NCBI RefSeq assembly: GCF_003977685.1
Contig: NZ_RYZH01000023.1
Span: 1 to 64,000 of the forward strand
DNA length: 64,000 nt
Direction: 5' to 3'
Origin: Tautonia sociabilis
GTDB lineage: Bacteria; Planctomycetota; Planctomycetia; Isosphaerales; Isosphaeraceae
Shown: piece after piece, positions 18,358-27,451 of the stretch
How the letters are laid out: every line of letters starts with the position of its first letter
How positions within the stretch are numbered: position 1 is the first letter of the stretch
Translations under genes and position numbers: made by a program
The notes under the pieces: generated by a model
The model's database searches: none
The model's input: only the letters and a program-made list of their open reading frames with translations
What the model was told of the DNA's origin: nothing

Positions 18358-18395
18358 CCACCCCCTCCCCGTTCCCGGGAACGGGGAGGGGGTGG
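18358..18395. terminator. Perfect 19-bp palindrome between converging genes
   Basis: CCACCCCCTCCCCGTTCCC is followed directly by its exact complement. It lies 22 bp after the pseudogene end and 11 bp before the stop of the converging peptidase gene. A bidirectional terminator or an extragenic palindromic element are both possible. Confidence 0.5.
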
Positions 18396-18406
18396 GGGTG
18401 GATCGA

Positions 18407-20422
18407 TCACTCCTTGCCGAAGCGGGCGTATTCGAGCATCTGGGCTTCCAGATCCATCGGGTAGGAGATGGCGACATCGACGATCTCGCCGTCGTCGTCG
18501 TACTTCGGCTCGAGGCGAGGCATGACGAAGCCGGTGTAGGAGGGGAGGTCGAGCGCCTCGACGCGGCGGACGACTTGGTCTCGGAGGGCGGGGTCGAAGC
18601 GAATGCCGAAGGCGTCGAAGAGGGCCTTGGCGGCGTCGTAGTCCCCCTCGGACTTGATCCGCTGGACTTCGGCGAGCAGCTCGGCGACGCCGGCTCGGAA
18701 GGCGTCGGGGTCGGTCATGACGTAGTAGGTCTTGCCGTCTCGCTCGCGGATCTCGATGGCGTCGGTGTTGGCGATGAGCCAGTGGACGACCATCTGGCGG
18801 TTCCGCATGTGGTCCTCCTCGATTTGGTCCCCCTCGGGGACGCGGCGGAGCTGGACCAGGGCGTTGCGGGTATAGTCCTCGTAGGCGGCCCGGGCCATCT
18901 CGGCCTGGTCCTCGGCGGAGACGAGGCCCAGCTCGGCGAGCTTCGGGTCGGGCATGAAGTACAGAGCGATCAGGTCGGCCCGCCCCTCCTCGAGGGCGGA
19001 GTAGTACTCCTTGATGGAGTCCTGCGGCTGGCCGTCGAGATCGTCGGAGACGCGGCCGGAGGCGTGTCCGATGACCTCGTGCATGTTCACGAGCAGCTCC
19101 TTGGCCAGGCCTCCCCAGCGCTCGGCTCGTTCGACCTCCCCTTCGTCCCAGGCGAACTCGGACCGGAAGGCAGTGGGGGTGGAGCGGTCGTACGCCTCGA
19201 TGACGTTCGAGAGGGAGACGGACTTGCTGCCGAATCGCTCTCGGACCTCCTGGTCGTTTGGCAGGTTGATGCCGATGGGGGTGACGGGGCCGCAGTCGCC
19301 GGTCTCGATGACCACCTCGATGGCGTTGGCGGTGATGCCAGTCACATCCGGCTTGCGGTAGGCCGGATCCCAGGGCATGTGGTCCTCGAACCACTGGGCC
19401 TCGGCGGCGAGCGTCTTGATGTCGGCCGTCTTCTCCTCGTTGACGTAGAAGACGGCGGCCTCCCACGAGCCCTTCACGCCTCGGGCGTCCATGTAGACCT
19501 CGGTGAAGCCGTTGATGGTGTCGACCTGGGCGTCGGTGTCGCGCACCCAGGCGATGTCGTAGGCCTTGCGATCCTCGACGGTGCCGGACTGGTAGTACGT
19601 GATCAGCGCCTGGAGGGCCTCGGCGGTTGGATCGGGGGCGAAGGCGGCGGCGTCCTCCAGGTGCTCGATGATGCGGCGGATCTCCTCCGAGTAGCGGCCT
19701 CCGATGCGGTAGGGCTCCTCAACGAGCGTGCCGTCGGGACGCTTCACCAGGCGGGAGTTGAGCGGGTAGACCTCCTGGAAGCCGACGAGGTCGGCCATGG
19801 AGACGTTGACATACAGGTTGTTGGCGCTGTCGAGCAGGATGTCGCCGCCGGGGGGAGGGGTCTTGTTGGTCACGATCGGCTTGAAGTCGCGGTCGAAGAA
19901 CATCGGCTCCAAGCGGCCGACAAGCGCCGCGACCGACTCGCCCCCCTCGGTGGGGAAGTCGGCCCCGTTGAGGTCGGCGGTGAGGGCGGCCTCGAGCAGG
20001 GCCTCAGGGGAGCACTCGAGGAGGAACTTGCGGGCGGTCAGGTTGTTATAGGGGCCGGAGTTGATCCAGAAAAGCTTGGCGTAGCGCCGGATTTCGGCCA
20101 GGGTGTCGGCGTCGATCCCCTCGGGGTGGGAGAGGATCCCTTCCAGGATTCCTCGCATGCGAAGCCCGTAGGGGGAGCGCTGGTCGTAGTAGATATCCCG
20201 CCCGGCGATCGCGGCCTGGTAGAGGTGCCAGATGAGAATCTTCTGCTGAAGGGGGAGGCCCTCGAAGCCATCGGCGTACAGTTGCACGACGGCGGCGTCG
20301 CCGATGCGTTCGAGCAAGTAGTTCCGGTCGACGGCGGCCTCGGGCTCGTCGGCCGGGGCGGGGGGCGTCGGGACGATCGCACCCCAGAGGAGGGCGGGGA
20401 GGATCAGCGGGAGCGGTCGCAT
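18407..20422 (-). CDS. Dipeptidyl peptidase III-like metallopeptidase (M49), secreted
   Basis: 671 residues from ATG 20422, beginning with the signal peptide MRPLPLILPALLWGAIVPTP and cleavage near APADE. The M49 zinc signature HEVIGH (about residue 446) is followed by YYSALEEGRADLIALYF, which supplies the third ligand; MHEVIGHASGR and EEGRAD are the bacterial version of HELLGH...EECRAE. The length matches bacterial DPP III of Bacteroidota (about 675). The family removes dipeptides from N-termini of short peptides, and here the enzyme is exported. It diverges from the rhamnose operon and converges on the decayed hydroxylase. The open frame continues upstream of 20422 without a start that makes biological sense. 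Confidence 0.85.
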   Translation of the reverse strand: MRPLPLILPALLWGAIVPTPPAPADEPEAAVDRNYLLERIGDAAVVQLYADGFEGLPLQQKILIWHLYQAAIAGRDIYYDQRSPYGLRMRGILEGILSHPEGIDADTLAEIRRYAKLFWINSGPYNNLTARKFLLECSPEALLEAALTADLNGADFPTEGGESVAALVGRLEPMFFDRDFKPIVTNKTPPPGGDILLDSANNLYVNVSMADLVGFQEVYPLNSRLVKRPDGTLVEEPYRIGGRYSEEIRRIIEHLEDAAAFAPDPTAEALQALITYYQSGTVEDRKAYDIAWVRDTDAQVDTINGFTEVYMDARGVKGSWEAAVFYVNEEKTADIKTLAAEAQWFEDHMPWDPAYRKPDVTGITANAIEVVIETGDCGPVTPIGINLPNDQEVRERFGSKSVSLSNVIEAYDRSTPTAFRSEFAWDEGEVERAERWGGLAKELLVNMHEVIGHASGRVSDDLDGQPQDSIKEYYSALEEGRADLIALYFMPDPKLAELGLVSAEDQAEMARAAYEDYTRNALVQLRRVPEGDQIEEDHMRNRQMVVHWLIANTDAIEIRERDGKTYYVMTDPDAFRAGVAELLAEVQRIKSEGDYDAAKALFDAFGIRFDPALRDQVVRRVEALDLPSYTGFVMPRLEPKYDDDGEIVDVAISYPMDLEAQMLEYARFGKE

Positions 20423-20738
20423 CGTGTGGGCTCCTCGGTTCGGTCGATCGGGAGGGCGGGCGGCATGGCCCGTCGCCGCCGCGGGCGAGGACAGGCGGAC
20501 GGGCTCCCATGATAGCCGGGAGGCGGGGGGCGGCCCAGCCGGCGAGCGGAGCGCCTGCGGGCCCGATCCCCGGGCATCCCGGACGCCAGGCGCCGGAGGG
20601 GGCCTCGGCCGATCCGAGGGGCCGGGGGTGCCTCCTCGCATCGGCTGCCGGCTTGCTCTAAAGTAGAGCGATCGTCGGCGGGGCCGCGTCGAGGTCCGAA
20701 GTCGCCGGCGCGTCTCGGGGTCGGCTGGGGGTCGATTG
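20423..20738. other. Divergent intergenic region of peptidase and rhamnose operon
   Basis: 316 bp without a gene. It must hold the promoters of both the M49 peptidase (leftward) and rhaA (rightward). The only structured element noticed is the short inverted repeat at 20655-20669. Confidence 0.5.
20655..20669. promoter_or_regulatory. Small inverted repeat, possible operator of the rhamnose operon
   Basis: GCTCTA-AAG-TAGAGC, a perfect 6-bp dyad 70 bp before rhaA and the only AT-richer spot in the region. A regulator site is a guess from position. Confidence 0.25.
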
Positions 20739-22013
20739 ATGGATCGGAACGTGCGCGAGGCGTTCGCGCTGGCCCGGGAGCGGTACGCCGAACTCGGCGT
20801 CGACGTCGACCGGGCGATCGACCGCCTGGGCCGGCTGTCAGTCTCGCTGCATTGCTGGCAGGGGGACGACGTGGTCGGGTTCGAGGGGAGTAGCGGCGAG
20901 ATTGGCGGCGGCCTCGCCGTCACCGGCCGCTACCCGGGCCGGGCGAGGGACGGCGACGAACTCAGGGCGGACCTCGACCGGGCACTGAGCCTGATCCCCG
21001 GCTCGCACCGCCTGAACCTCCACGCCAGCTACGCCGAGGCTCCCGGCCGGCCGGTCGACCGCGACGCCCTCGGCCCCGAGCACTTCTCCCGGTGGATCGA
21101 CTGGGCGAAACGCCGGGGCGTCGGCCTCGACTTCAATCCCACCTTCTTCGCCCACCCGCTCGCCGCCGACGGCCTGACCCTCTCCCACCCCGACCCGGCC
21201 ATCCGACGGTTCTGGGTCGACCACGGCATCATCTGTCGTCGCATCGGCGCGGCGTTCGGCGAAGCGACCGGCACGCCTTGCGTCACGAACCTCTGGATCC
21301 CCGACGGCTCGAAGGATCTGCCGGTCGACCGCAAGGGGCCTCGCGAGCGGCTGCTCTCCTCGCTCGATGCGATCTTCGCCGAGCCGATCGACTCGGCCCG
21401 GAACAAGGACGCGGTCGAGGGGAAGCTGTTCGGCATCGGGGCCGAGGCGTACACGGTGGGATCGCACGAGTTCTACCTGGCCTATGCGGTCTCCCGCGGC
21501 AAGCTGCTCTGCCTCGACGCCGGGCACTACCATCCGACGGAGGTGCTCTCCGACAAGCTCTCGGCCGTGCTGGCCTTCCTCGACGAGGCCCTGCTGCACG
21601 TCAGCCGGGGAGTGCGGTGGGACAGCGACCACGTCGTCACCCTTACGGACGAACTCGACGCGATCGCTCAGGAGCTGGTCCGAGGCGACTACCTCGGCCG
21701 GGTTCACCTCGGCCTGGACTTCTTCGACGCGAGCATCAACCGCGTGGCCGCCTGGGTCATCGGCGCCCGGAACCTCCTGAAGGCCCTGCTGCGGGCGCTG
21801 CTGGAGCCGATCGACCGGCTCCGGGCATTGGAGGCCGAGGGGGACCTGACGGGCCGTCTCGCCCTGCTGGAGGAAGCGAAGCTGCTCCCCTCGGGGGCGG
21901 TCTGGGACTACTACTGCCAGGAGCGGGGCGTGCCGGGGGGCATCGAATGGCTCGACGCGATCCGATCGTATGAGCGCGACGTGCTGGCGAAGCGCGTCGA
22001 GGCGGGGGCGTGA
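20739..22013 (+). CDS. rhaA: L-rhamnose isomerase
   Basis: 424 residues from ATG 20739 (a TTG lies just before it). Closely follows the classical RhaA family: [85 protein letters not shown] and [11 protein letters not shown], which hold the metal-binding Glu, Asp and His residues. The enzyme converts L-rhamnose to L-rhamnulose with Mn/Zn. It is the first gene of an operon with the rhamnose ABC importer and overlaps the next start by four bases (GTGA). The kinase (rhaB) and aldolase (rhaD) are not in the window. Confidence 0.96.
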   Translation: MDRNVREAFALARERYAELGVDVDRAIDRLGRLSVSLHCWQGDDVVGFEGSSGEIGGGLAVTGRYPGRARDGDELRADLDRALSLIPGSHRLNLHASYAEAPGRPVDRDALGPEHFSRWIDWAKRRGVGLDFNPTFFAHPLAADGLTLSHPDPAIRRFWVDHGIICRRIGAAFGEATGTPCVTNLWIPDGSKDLPVDRKGPRERLLSSLDAIFAEPIDSARNKDAVEGKLFGIGAEAYTVGSHEFYLAYAVSRGKLLCLDAGHYHPTEVLSDKLSAVLAFLDEALLHVSRGVRWDSDHVVTLTDELDAIAQELVRGDYLGRVHLGLDFFDASINRVAAWVIGARNLLKALLRALLEPIDRLRALEAEGDLTGRLALLEEAKLLPSGAVWDYYCQERGVPGGIEWLDAIRSYERDVLAKRVEAGA

Positions 22014-23527
22014 TCGTGGAGACGCTGCTCCGGCTGACCGGCATCGGCAAGGCGTTCTCGGGCGTGCAGGCCCTCCAGGGTGTCTCGTTCGACCTGAGAG
22101 CGGGCGAGGTGCATGCCCTGGTGGGCGAGAACGGTGCGGGGAAGTCGACGCTCATCAAGGTGATCACCGGCGCCCATCAGCCCGACGAGGGGACGATGGA
22201 GGTCCTCGGCCTCCCGGTCGAGGAGAACGACCCGGTGCGTTCCCGAGCGCTGGGAATCGCGGCGATCTACCAGCAGCCCGCCCTGTTCCCCGACCTGACG
22301 GTGGCCGAGAACATCGCGCTGGGGCTGGAGCCCGGCGGGCCGTTGCATCTGGTGCGCTGGCACGATCGAAGGCGGCGGGCCAAGGCGCTGCTCGACCGGA
22401 TCGGCGCGACGATCGACCCGGAGGTCGAGGTCCGCCGCCTGACGATGCCCGAGCAGCAGCTTGTCGAGATCGCCCGGGCGTTGGGGGCCGACGCCCGGAT
22501 CCTGATCATGGACGAGCCGACCGCCTCGCTGGGCGATCAGGAGGTGGAGCACCTGTTCGCCGTCGTCCGCGAGCTGAAGGCCCAGGGCGTGGGAATCATC
22601 TACATCTCGCATCGCCTGGAGGAGCTTCCCCAGGTGGCCGACCGCGTGACCGCCCTCCGGGACGGCCGACTGGTGGGTACCCGGGCGATGGCGGAGGTCG
22701 ACCGGGCGGAGCTGATCCGCATGATGGTCGGCCGAGAGCTGTCCGCGGTCTTCCCGAAGGTTGAGGTCGAGCCGGGAGCGGTCGTGCTGGAGGTGCAGGG
22801 GCTGGGATGCCGGGCCTCGGGGGTGCGAGACGTGAGTTTCTTCGTGCGATCGGGGGAGATCCTCGGCCTGGCCGGGCTGGTGGGGGCCGGCCGGACGGAG
22901 ACGGCCCGGGTGCTCTTCGGCCTGACCCCGGCCGACTCGGGGACGATCCGGCTGGACGGTCAGCCGGTGCGGATCGAGTCTCCCGACGACGCGGTGGCGC
23001 TGGGAATCGCTTACGTGCCGGAGGACCGCCGACGGCACGGGATCATCCCGCCGATGTCGGTCGCCTCGAACGCGACGCTGGCGACGCTAGGGGCCATCTC
23101 GACGTTCGGCCTGCTCGATTTCCGCAAGGAGCGCACCCTAGCCGCGACGATGGTCGATCGGCTGGGGGTGAAGACCCCCTCGATCGACTCCCCTGCCGGT
23201 GTCCTCTCCGGCGGCAATCAGCAGAAGGTGGCCCTGGCCCGATGGCTGGCGAGCGGGCCTCGCGTGCTGATCCTGGACGAGCCGACCCAGGGGATCGACG
23301 TGGGCGCCAAGGCGGAGATCCACCGCCTGATGGGGGAACTGGCGAAGCAGGGAATGGCGATCGTCATGATCTCGTCCGAGTTGCCTGAGATCCTGGGCAT
23401 GAGCGACCGGATCGCCGTGATGTACGGGGGGACGATCGTGGGGACGGTGGACCGATCGGCGGCGTCGCAGGAGGAAATCCTCCACCTGGCGCTCGGGCAC
23501 GAGGCGAGGGAGGCGGCGGGACGATGA
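22010..23527 (+). CDS. rhaT: Rhamnose ABC importer, double ATP-binding protein
   Basis: 505 residues from GTG 22010 (GTG 22016 possible). Two nucleotide-binding domains: the first has Walker [10 protein letters not shown], signature [13 protein letters not shown]-type text and Walker [12 protein letters not shown]; the second has the degenerate P-loop GLVGAGRTE, signature [15 protein letters not shown] and Walker [14 protein letters not shown]. This is the normal layout of CUT2 sugar importers, in which only one site hydrolyses well. It lies between rhaA and the permease genes with 4-base overlaps at each end. The rhamnose specificity is from context and matches the Rhizobium rhaSTPQ arrangement. 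Confidence 0.92.
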   Translation: MIVETLLRLTGIGKAFSGVQALQGVSFDLRAGEVHALVGENGAGKSTLIKVITGAHQPDEGTMEVLGLPVEENDPVRSRALGIAAIYQQPALFPDLTVAENIALGLEPGGPLHLVRWHDRRRRAKALLDRIGATIDPEVEVRRLTMPEQQLVEIARALGADARILIMDEPTASLGDQEVEHLFAVVRELKAQGVGIIYISHRLEELPQVADRVTALRDGRLVGTRAMAEVDRAELIRMMVGRELSAVFPKVEVEPGAVVLEVQGLGCRASGVRDVSFFVRSGEILGLAGLVGAGRTETARVLFGLTPADSGTIRLDGQPVRIESPDDAVALGIAYVPEDRRRHGIIPPMSVASNATLATLGAISTFGLLDFRKERTLAATMVDRLGVKTPSIDSPAGVLSGGNQQKVALARWLASGPRVLILDEPTQGIDVGAKAEIHRLMGELAKQGMAIVMISSELPEILGMSDRIAVMYGGTIVGTVDRSAASQEEILHLALGHEAREAAGR

Positions 23528-24456
23528 GGCTCGGTCGCTACCGGAGGGAGCTGTCGGTGCTGGTGGCGTTCGCCGCCCTGATGGCGGTGCTGGCCGTCGT
23601 CGCGCCGCGGTTCTTCCGGGCGGGGCAGTTGATGGCGGTGGCGGTGCGGAACGCCCCGGTGGTGGTGGCGGCCGTGGGCATGACAATGGTGATCGTGTGC
23701 CGGCACATCGACATCTCCATCGGCTCGCAGTTCGCCGTTTGCGGCGTTGCCGCCGGCCTGATGGCGAAGGCGGGGCTGCCGATCCCGATGGTGGCCGCGG
23801 GCACGCTGGCGGTCGGCGCGGCCCTGGGGGCGGCCAACGGCTGGCTGGTGGCGGTGGTGGGCCTGCCGTCGATCGTCGTCACGCTGGCGACGATGGTCAT
23901 CTGGCGAGAAGCCCTCCGCTACGGCCGGCAGGGGGCGTTCGTGAGCGACCTTCCCGAGGGGTTCCAGTGGTTCGGCGCCGGGCAGTCGGCCGGCCAGTGG
24001 CTCATCCTGGCGTCGGCGATGCTCCTCTTCGGGGCGTTCTCCTGGGGCCTGCGAAACCTTTCGGCCGGCCGGGCGATCTACGCCACCGGGTCGGATCCCG
24101 AGGCCGCCCGCCTGGCCGGCGTGCGCCCGGCCCGAGTGGTCTTCGGCGTCTTCGTGGCGATGGGGATGCTGACCGGGATGGCCGCTCTGCTCAGCGCCGT
24201 GCGGTTCGTGGACGTGGACCCAAACGCGGGGACCGGGCTGGAACTGCAAGTGATCGCGGCGGTGGTCGTGGGAGGAGTGGCGATCTCGGGGGGGCGAGGG
24301 TCGCCGGTCGGCAGCCTGATCGGCGTGGCGCTGCTCGGGTCGATCGGCCCGGCCCTGGTGTTCCTGGGGACCGAGCCGCAGTGGGAGAAGGCGGTGCAGG
24401 GGCTGATCATCCTGCTCGCGGTGGCGACCGACGCGCTGGACCGGGGGGACCGCTGA
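23524..24456 (+). CDS. rhaP: Rhamnose ABC importer permease
   Basis: 310 residues, start in an ATGA overlap with the ATPase gene. Eight to ten membrane segments and the CUT2 permease motif MVIVCRHIDISIGSQFAVCGV, plus the C-terminal IAAVVVGGVAISGGRGSPVGSLIGVALL, identify the BPD_transp_2/AraH family. It forms the inner-membrane pore together with the second permease. The product is of normal length, and the gene ends one base before the next start. Confidence 0.92.
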   Translation: MRLGRYRRELSVLVAFAALMAVLAVVAPRFFRAGQLMAVAVRNAPVVVAAVGMTMVIVCRHIDISIGSQFAVCGVAAGLMAKAGLPIPMVAAGTLAVGAALGAANGWLVAVVGLPSIVVTLATMVIWREALRYGRQGAFVSDLPEGFQWFGAGQSAGQWLILASAMLLFGAFSWGLRNLSAGRAIYATGSDPEAARLAGVRPARVVFGVFVAMGMLTGMAALLSAVRFVDVDPNAGTGLELQVIAAVVVGGVAISGGRGSPVGSLIGVALLGSIGPALVFLGTEPQWEKAVQGLIILLAVATDALDRGDR

Positions 24457-24457
24457 C

Positions 24458-26566
24458 ATGGCGACGACCACCGGGACGACCATCGGCCAATCAACCCCGC
24501 CGAGGCCGGGCCGGGTCGAGCCCGCGCAGGCGGCACTGGGAGCGTTGCTGGCGCTAGAGATCGTGATCTTCGGGGCCATCGGCACGAACTTCCTCACCGT
24601 GACCAACGGCTTCGAGGTGCTTCGGCTGAGCGTCGAGATCGGCCTGCTCGCCGTGGCGCTCACGCCGGTGATCGTCGGCGGCGGGATCGACCTGTCGGTC
24701 GGCTCGCTGATGGGCCTGGCGGCGGTCGTCTTCGGCTCGCTCTGGCGAGACGCGGAGCTGCCGATCCCGATGGCGGCGGCGCTGGCGATCGGGCTGGGGG
24801 CGCTGGCCGGCTTGCTTAACGGACTGGTGATCACGCGATTGCGCATCCCTCCGCTGATCGTCACCCTCGGCACCTTCTCCCTGTTCCGGGGGCTGGCCGA
24901 GGGGATGACGGGGGGCGTGGACAATTTCACCGACTTCCCGTCGGGGTTCCTCTTCCTGGGCCAGGGCTACCTTGGCGGCGTGGTGCCGGCGCAGGTGCCA
25001 ATCTTCGCCGCGGTGTCCCTCGGCTTCTGGGTGCTGCTGCACCGCAGCACGGTCGGCCGCGGCCTGGTGGCCGTGGGGTACTCGCCCGAGGGGGCGAGGC
25101 ACGCGGGCCTTCGGGTCGATCGGCTGGTGACGCTGGCCTACGTCCTCTCCGGGACGGCGAGCGGGCTGGCGGCGGTGATCTACGTCGCCCACCTCGGCCA
25201 GGCGAAGGCCGACGCGGGCCTGGGATACGAGCTGCTGGCGATCACGGCGGTGGTGCTCGGCGGCACCTCCATCTTCGGCGGTCGGGGGAGCGTGGTCGGC
25301 ACGCTGCTCGGCCTGTTCACGATCGCCGTCTTGCAGAACGGGATGCGGCTGGCGGACCTGCCGGCCGAGCTGTCGGGCGTGCTCACCGGCGCCTTGCTGC
25401 TGCTGGCCATCGGCCTGGATCGCCGGACGGGGAGGGCCTCGCCGACGACCTCCAGAGGGCATGCGCATGTCGATTCCGACGAGGAGTGGACCGTGAAGAA
25501 CTCGCAGGTGGCCGTGATCTGCGCCGTGATCCTCGCGGCCGGCGCGATCGTCGCGGCCAGCAACGTGTACGTGGTGCGATCGCTCACCGATCGGCTTGTC
25601 GGTGCCGGCGGCCCGACCGCCCCGTCCTCGGCGACGGCCGATGCGTCCGCCCCCGGCCGCCGGCCGATCACCGTGGCGATGATGCCCAAGAGCAAGGGGA
25701 ACGCCTACTTCATCGCCTGCCGCAAGGGAGCCGAGGAAGCCGCCGAGGAGCTGGGGGTCAACCTCATCTGGGACGGCCCCACCGACCCCGACCCCGCCCG
25801 CCAGAACCAGATCATCGACACCTGGATCACCCGGGGCGTCGACGTGATCGCCGTCGCCGTCGAGAACCGCGATGGCATCGCCTCCGTCTTGAAGAAGGCG
25901 ATGGATCGCGGCATCACCGTCATCACCTGGGACGCCGACGCCGCGACCGACGCCCGCACCTTCTTCGTCAACCAGGCCACCCCCGAGGGGATCGGCCGCA
26001 CCCTGATGGACACCGCCGCCGAGATCATGGGAGGCGACGGAAAGTTCGCCATCATCACCGCGTCCCTCACCGCGGCGAACATGATCTCCTGGCAAGAGCA
26101 GATCGAGCTCCGGCGGGCGGAGAAGTACCCCGAGATCGAAATGGCCGTGCTCCGTCCCTGCGACGACCTCCAGCAGAAGGCCTACGACGAGGCGATCAAC
26201 ATCATGAACGCCTATCCCGACGTCGAACTGATTATGGCCATCTGCACCCCCGCCGTCCCCGGCGCCGCCGAGGCGGTCAAGCAGTCCGGCCGAGACGACG
26301 TGAAGGTGATCGGCCTCGGCCTGCCGAACGACAACAAACGATACGTGCACGAGGGGATCACCAAGGCGGTGATCCTCTGGAACTCGATGGACCTGGGCTA
26401 CCTGACCGTCCACGCCGCCAAGGCCCTGGAGGACGGCACCCTGAAGCCCGGCGACGATCGGTTCGAGGCCGGCCGCCTCGGTTCGGTCGACATCCGGGGG
26501 GACAACATCCTGCTCGGCGAGCCCTTCACGTTCACCGAGGCGAACATCGACCAATTCGATTTCTGA
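24458..26566 (+). CDS. rhaQ: Rhamnose ABC importer permease fused to its binding protein
   Basis: 702 residues. Residues 1-325 are a second CUT2 permease (VIVGGGIDLSVGSLMGLAA, TAVVLGGTSIFGGRGSVVGT). Without any stop codon the frame continues through GHAHVDSDEEWTVKNS to a hydrophobic anchor (VAVICAVILAAGAIVAASN) and from about 405 a complete periplasmic sugar-binding domain: ITVAMMPKSKGNAYFIACRKG, QNQIIDTWITRGVDVIAVA and GITVITWDADA, like RhaS. Normally these are two genes. A GTG at 25493 preceded by GAGGAG could also start the binding protein separately, so both a fused and a free form are possible. A fused protein would tether the binding domain to the outer face of the membrane. Confidence 0.88.
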   Translation: MATTTGTTIGQSTPPRPGRVEPAQAALGALLALEIVIFGAIGTNFLTVTNGFEVLRLSVEIGLLAVALTPVIVGGGIDLSVGSLMGLAAVVFGSLWRDAELPIPMAAALAIGLGALAGLLNGLVITRLRIPPLIVTLGTFSLFRGLAEGMTGGVDNFTDFPSGFLFLGQGYLGGVVPAQVPIFAAVSLGFWVLLHRSTVGRGLVAVGYSPEGARHAGLRVDRLVTLAYVLSGTASGLAAVIYVAHLGQAKADAGLGYELLAITAVVLGGTSIFGGRGSVVGTLLGLFTIAVLQNGMRLADLPAELSGVLTGALLLLAIGLDRRTGRASPTTSRGHAHVDSDEEWTVKNSQVAVICAVILAAGAIVAASNVYVVRSLTDRLVGAGGPTAPSSATADASAPGRRPITVAMMPKSKGNAYFIACRKGAEEAAEELGVNLIWDGPTDPDPARQNQIIDTWITRGVDVIAVAVENRDGIASVLKKAMDRGITVITWDADAATDARTFFVNQATPEGIGRTLMDTAAEIMGGDGKFAIITASLTAANMISWQEQIELRRAEKYPEIEMAVLRPCDDLQQKAYDEAINIMNAYPDVELIMAICTPAVPGAAEAVKQSGRDDVKVIGLGLPNDNKRYVHEGITKAVILWNSMDLGYLTVHAAKALEDGTLKPGDDRFEAGRLGSVDIRGDNILLGEPFTFTEANIDQFDF

Positions 26567-26586
26567 TCACGATCGGAGCCCTCGTC

Positions 26587-27369
26587 ATGTTCGACCGGAT
26601 TCGCGTGCTCACCCCCCTGCTCTGCCTCGCCCTCGCCGCGCCGGCCCTGGCCGGCGGCTCGCCGGCCGAGCAGGAGTGGATCCCGCTCTTCAACGGCAAG
26701 GACCTGACCGGCTGGACCCCGAAGATCACCGGGTTCGAGGCCGGCGAGAATTTCTCGGACACGTTCCGCGTCGAGGACGGCGTGCTGAAGGTGTCCTTCG
26801 ACGGTTACGACGGGTTCGGCGATCGGTTCGGCCACCTCGTCTCGGATCGCTCGTTCTCCGAGTATCGCCTTCGGATCGAGTACCGATTCGTGGGAGAGCA
26901 GTGCCCCGGTGGGCCGTCCTGGGCCCGTCGGAACAGCGGCGTGATGATCCACAGCCAATCGGCCGAGAGCATGGCGAAGGACCAGAACTTCCCCGTCTCG
27001 ATCGAGGTCCAGTTCCTCGGCGGCCTCGGCGAGGGGGAACGGCCGACGGCCAACCTCTGCACTCCCGGCACCAACGTGGTGATGAACGGTAGGCTGCACA
27101 CTCAGCACTGCACCAACTCGACGTCAAAGACGTACGACGGCGACCAGTGGGTCACGGTCGAGGTTGAGGTGAAGGACGGGACGATCAAGCACCTCGTCGA
27201 CGGGGAGGTCGTCATCGAGTACGAGCAGCCCCAGTACGACCCCACCGATGCGGACGCGAAGCGGCTGATCAAGGGGGATGACCTCCGGCTGACCGAGGGG
27301 CATCTCGCCTTGCAGTCGGAGAGCCATCCGATCGAGTTCCGGAAGGTGGAGATCCTGCCGCTCGACTGA
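26587..27369 (+). CDS. Secreted DUF1080 protein (3-keto-disaccharide hydrolase family)
   Basis: 260 residues from ATG 26587. The signal peptide (RVLTPLLCLALAAPALAG) is followed by the DUF1080 opening WIPLFNGKDLTGWTPK, DGVLKVSFDGYDGF, RNSGVMIHSQSAESM, IEVQFLGG and the closing GHLALQSESHPIEFRKVEILPL. This is a jelly-roll, concanavalin-like fold that is greatly expanded in planctomycetes; some members cleave 3-keto-glucosides and related oxidised sugars. It follows the rhamnose importer by 20 bp, so it may release a sugar for that importer. It ends just before a strong hairpin. Confidence 0.85.
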   Translation: MFDRIRVLTPLLCLALAAPALAGGSPAEQEWIPLFNGKDLTGWTPKITGFEAGENFSDTFRVEDGVLKVSFDGYDGFGDRFGHLVSDRSFSEYRLRIEYRFVGEQCPGGPSWARRNSGVMIHSQSAESMAKDQNFPVSIEVQFLGGLGEGERPTANLCTPGTNVVMNGRLHTQHCTNSTSKTYDGDQWVTVEVEVKDGTIKHLVDGEVVIEYEQPQYDPTDADAKRLIKGDDLRLTEGHLALQSESHPIEFRKVEILPLD

Positions 27370-27394
27370 CGGATTGTGGCGGCTCGATCGGGGA

Positions 27395-27428
27395 GAGGCC
27401 GGGGGAAGGATCCGCTTCCCCCGGCCTC
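27395..27428. terminator. Strong hairpin between converging DUF1080 and DUF1501 genes
   Basis: GAGGCCGGGGGAAG and CTTCCCCCGGCCTC form a perfect 14-bp stem around GATCCG. It lies 25 bp after one stop and 24 bp before the other, so it fits a bidirectional terminator. Confidence 0.6.
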
Positions 27429-27451
27429 GGCCCCTGCCGTCGGCGAGCCGA

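Noticed and set aside
17903-20512. 869-codon plus-strand frame opposite the M49 peptidase
   Set aside because: Shadow of a gene with an intact HEVIGH/EEGRAD zinc site and signal peptide.
24554-26554. 666-codon minus-strand frame opposite the RhaQ-RhaS gene
   Set aside because: Antisense shadow with His/Arg/Gly/Asp-biased composition; the plus strand carries clear permease and binding-protein domains.
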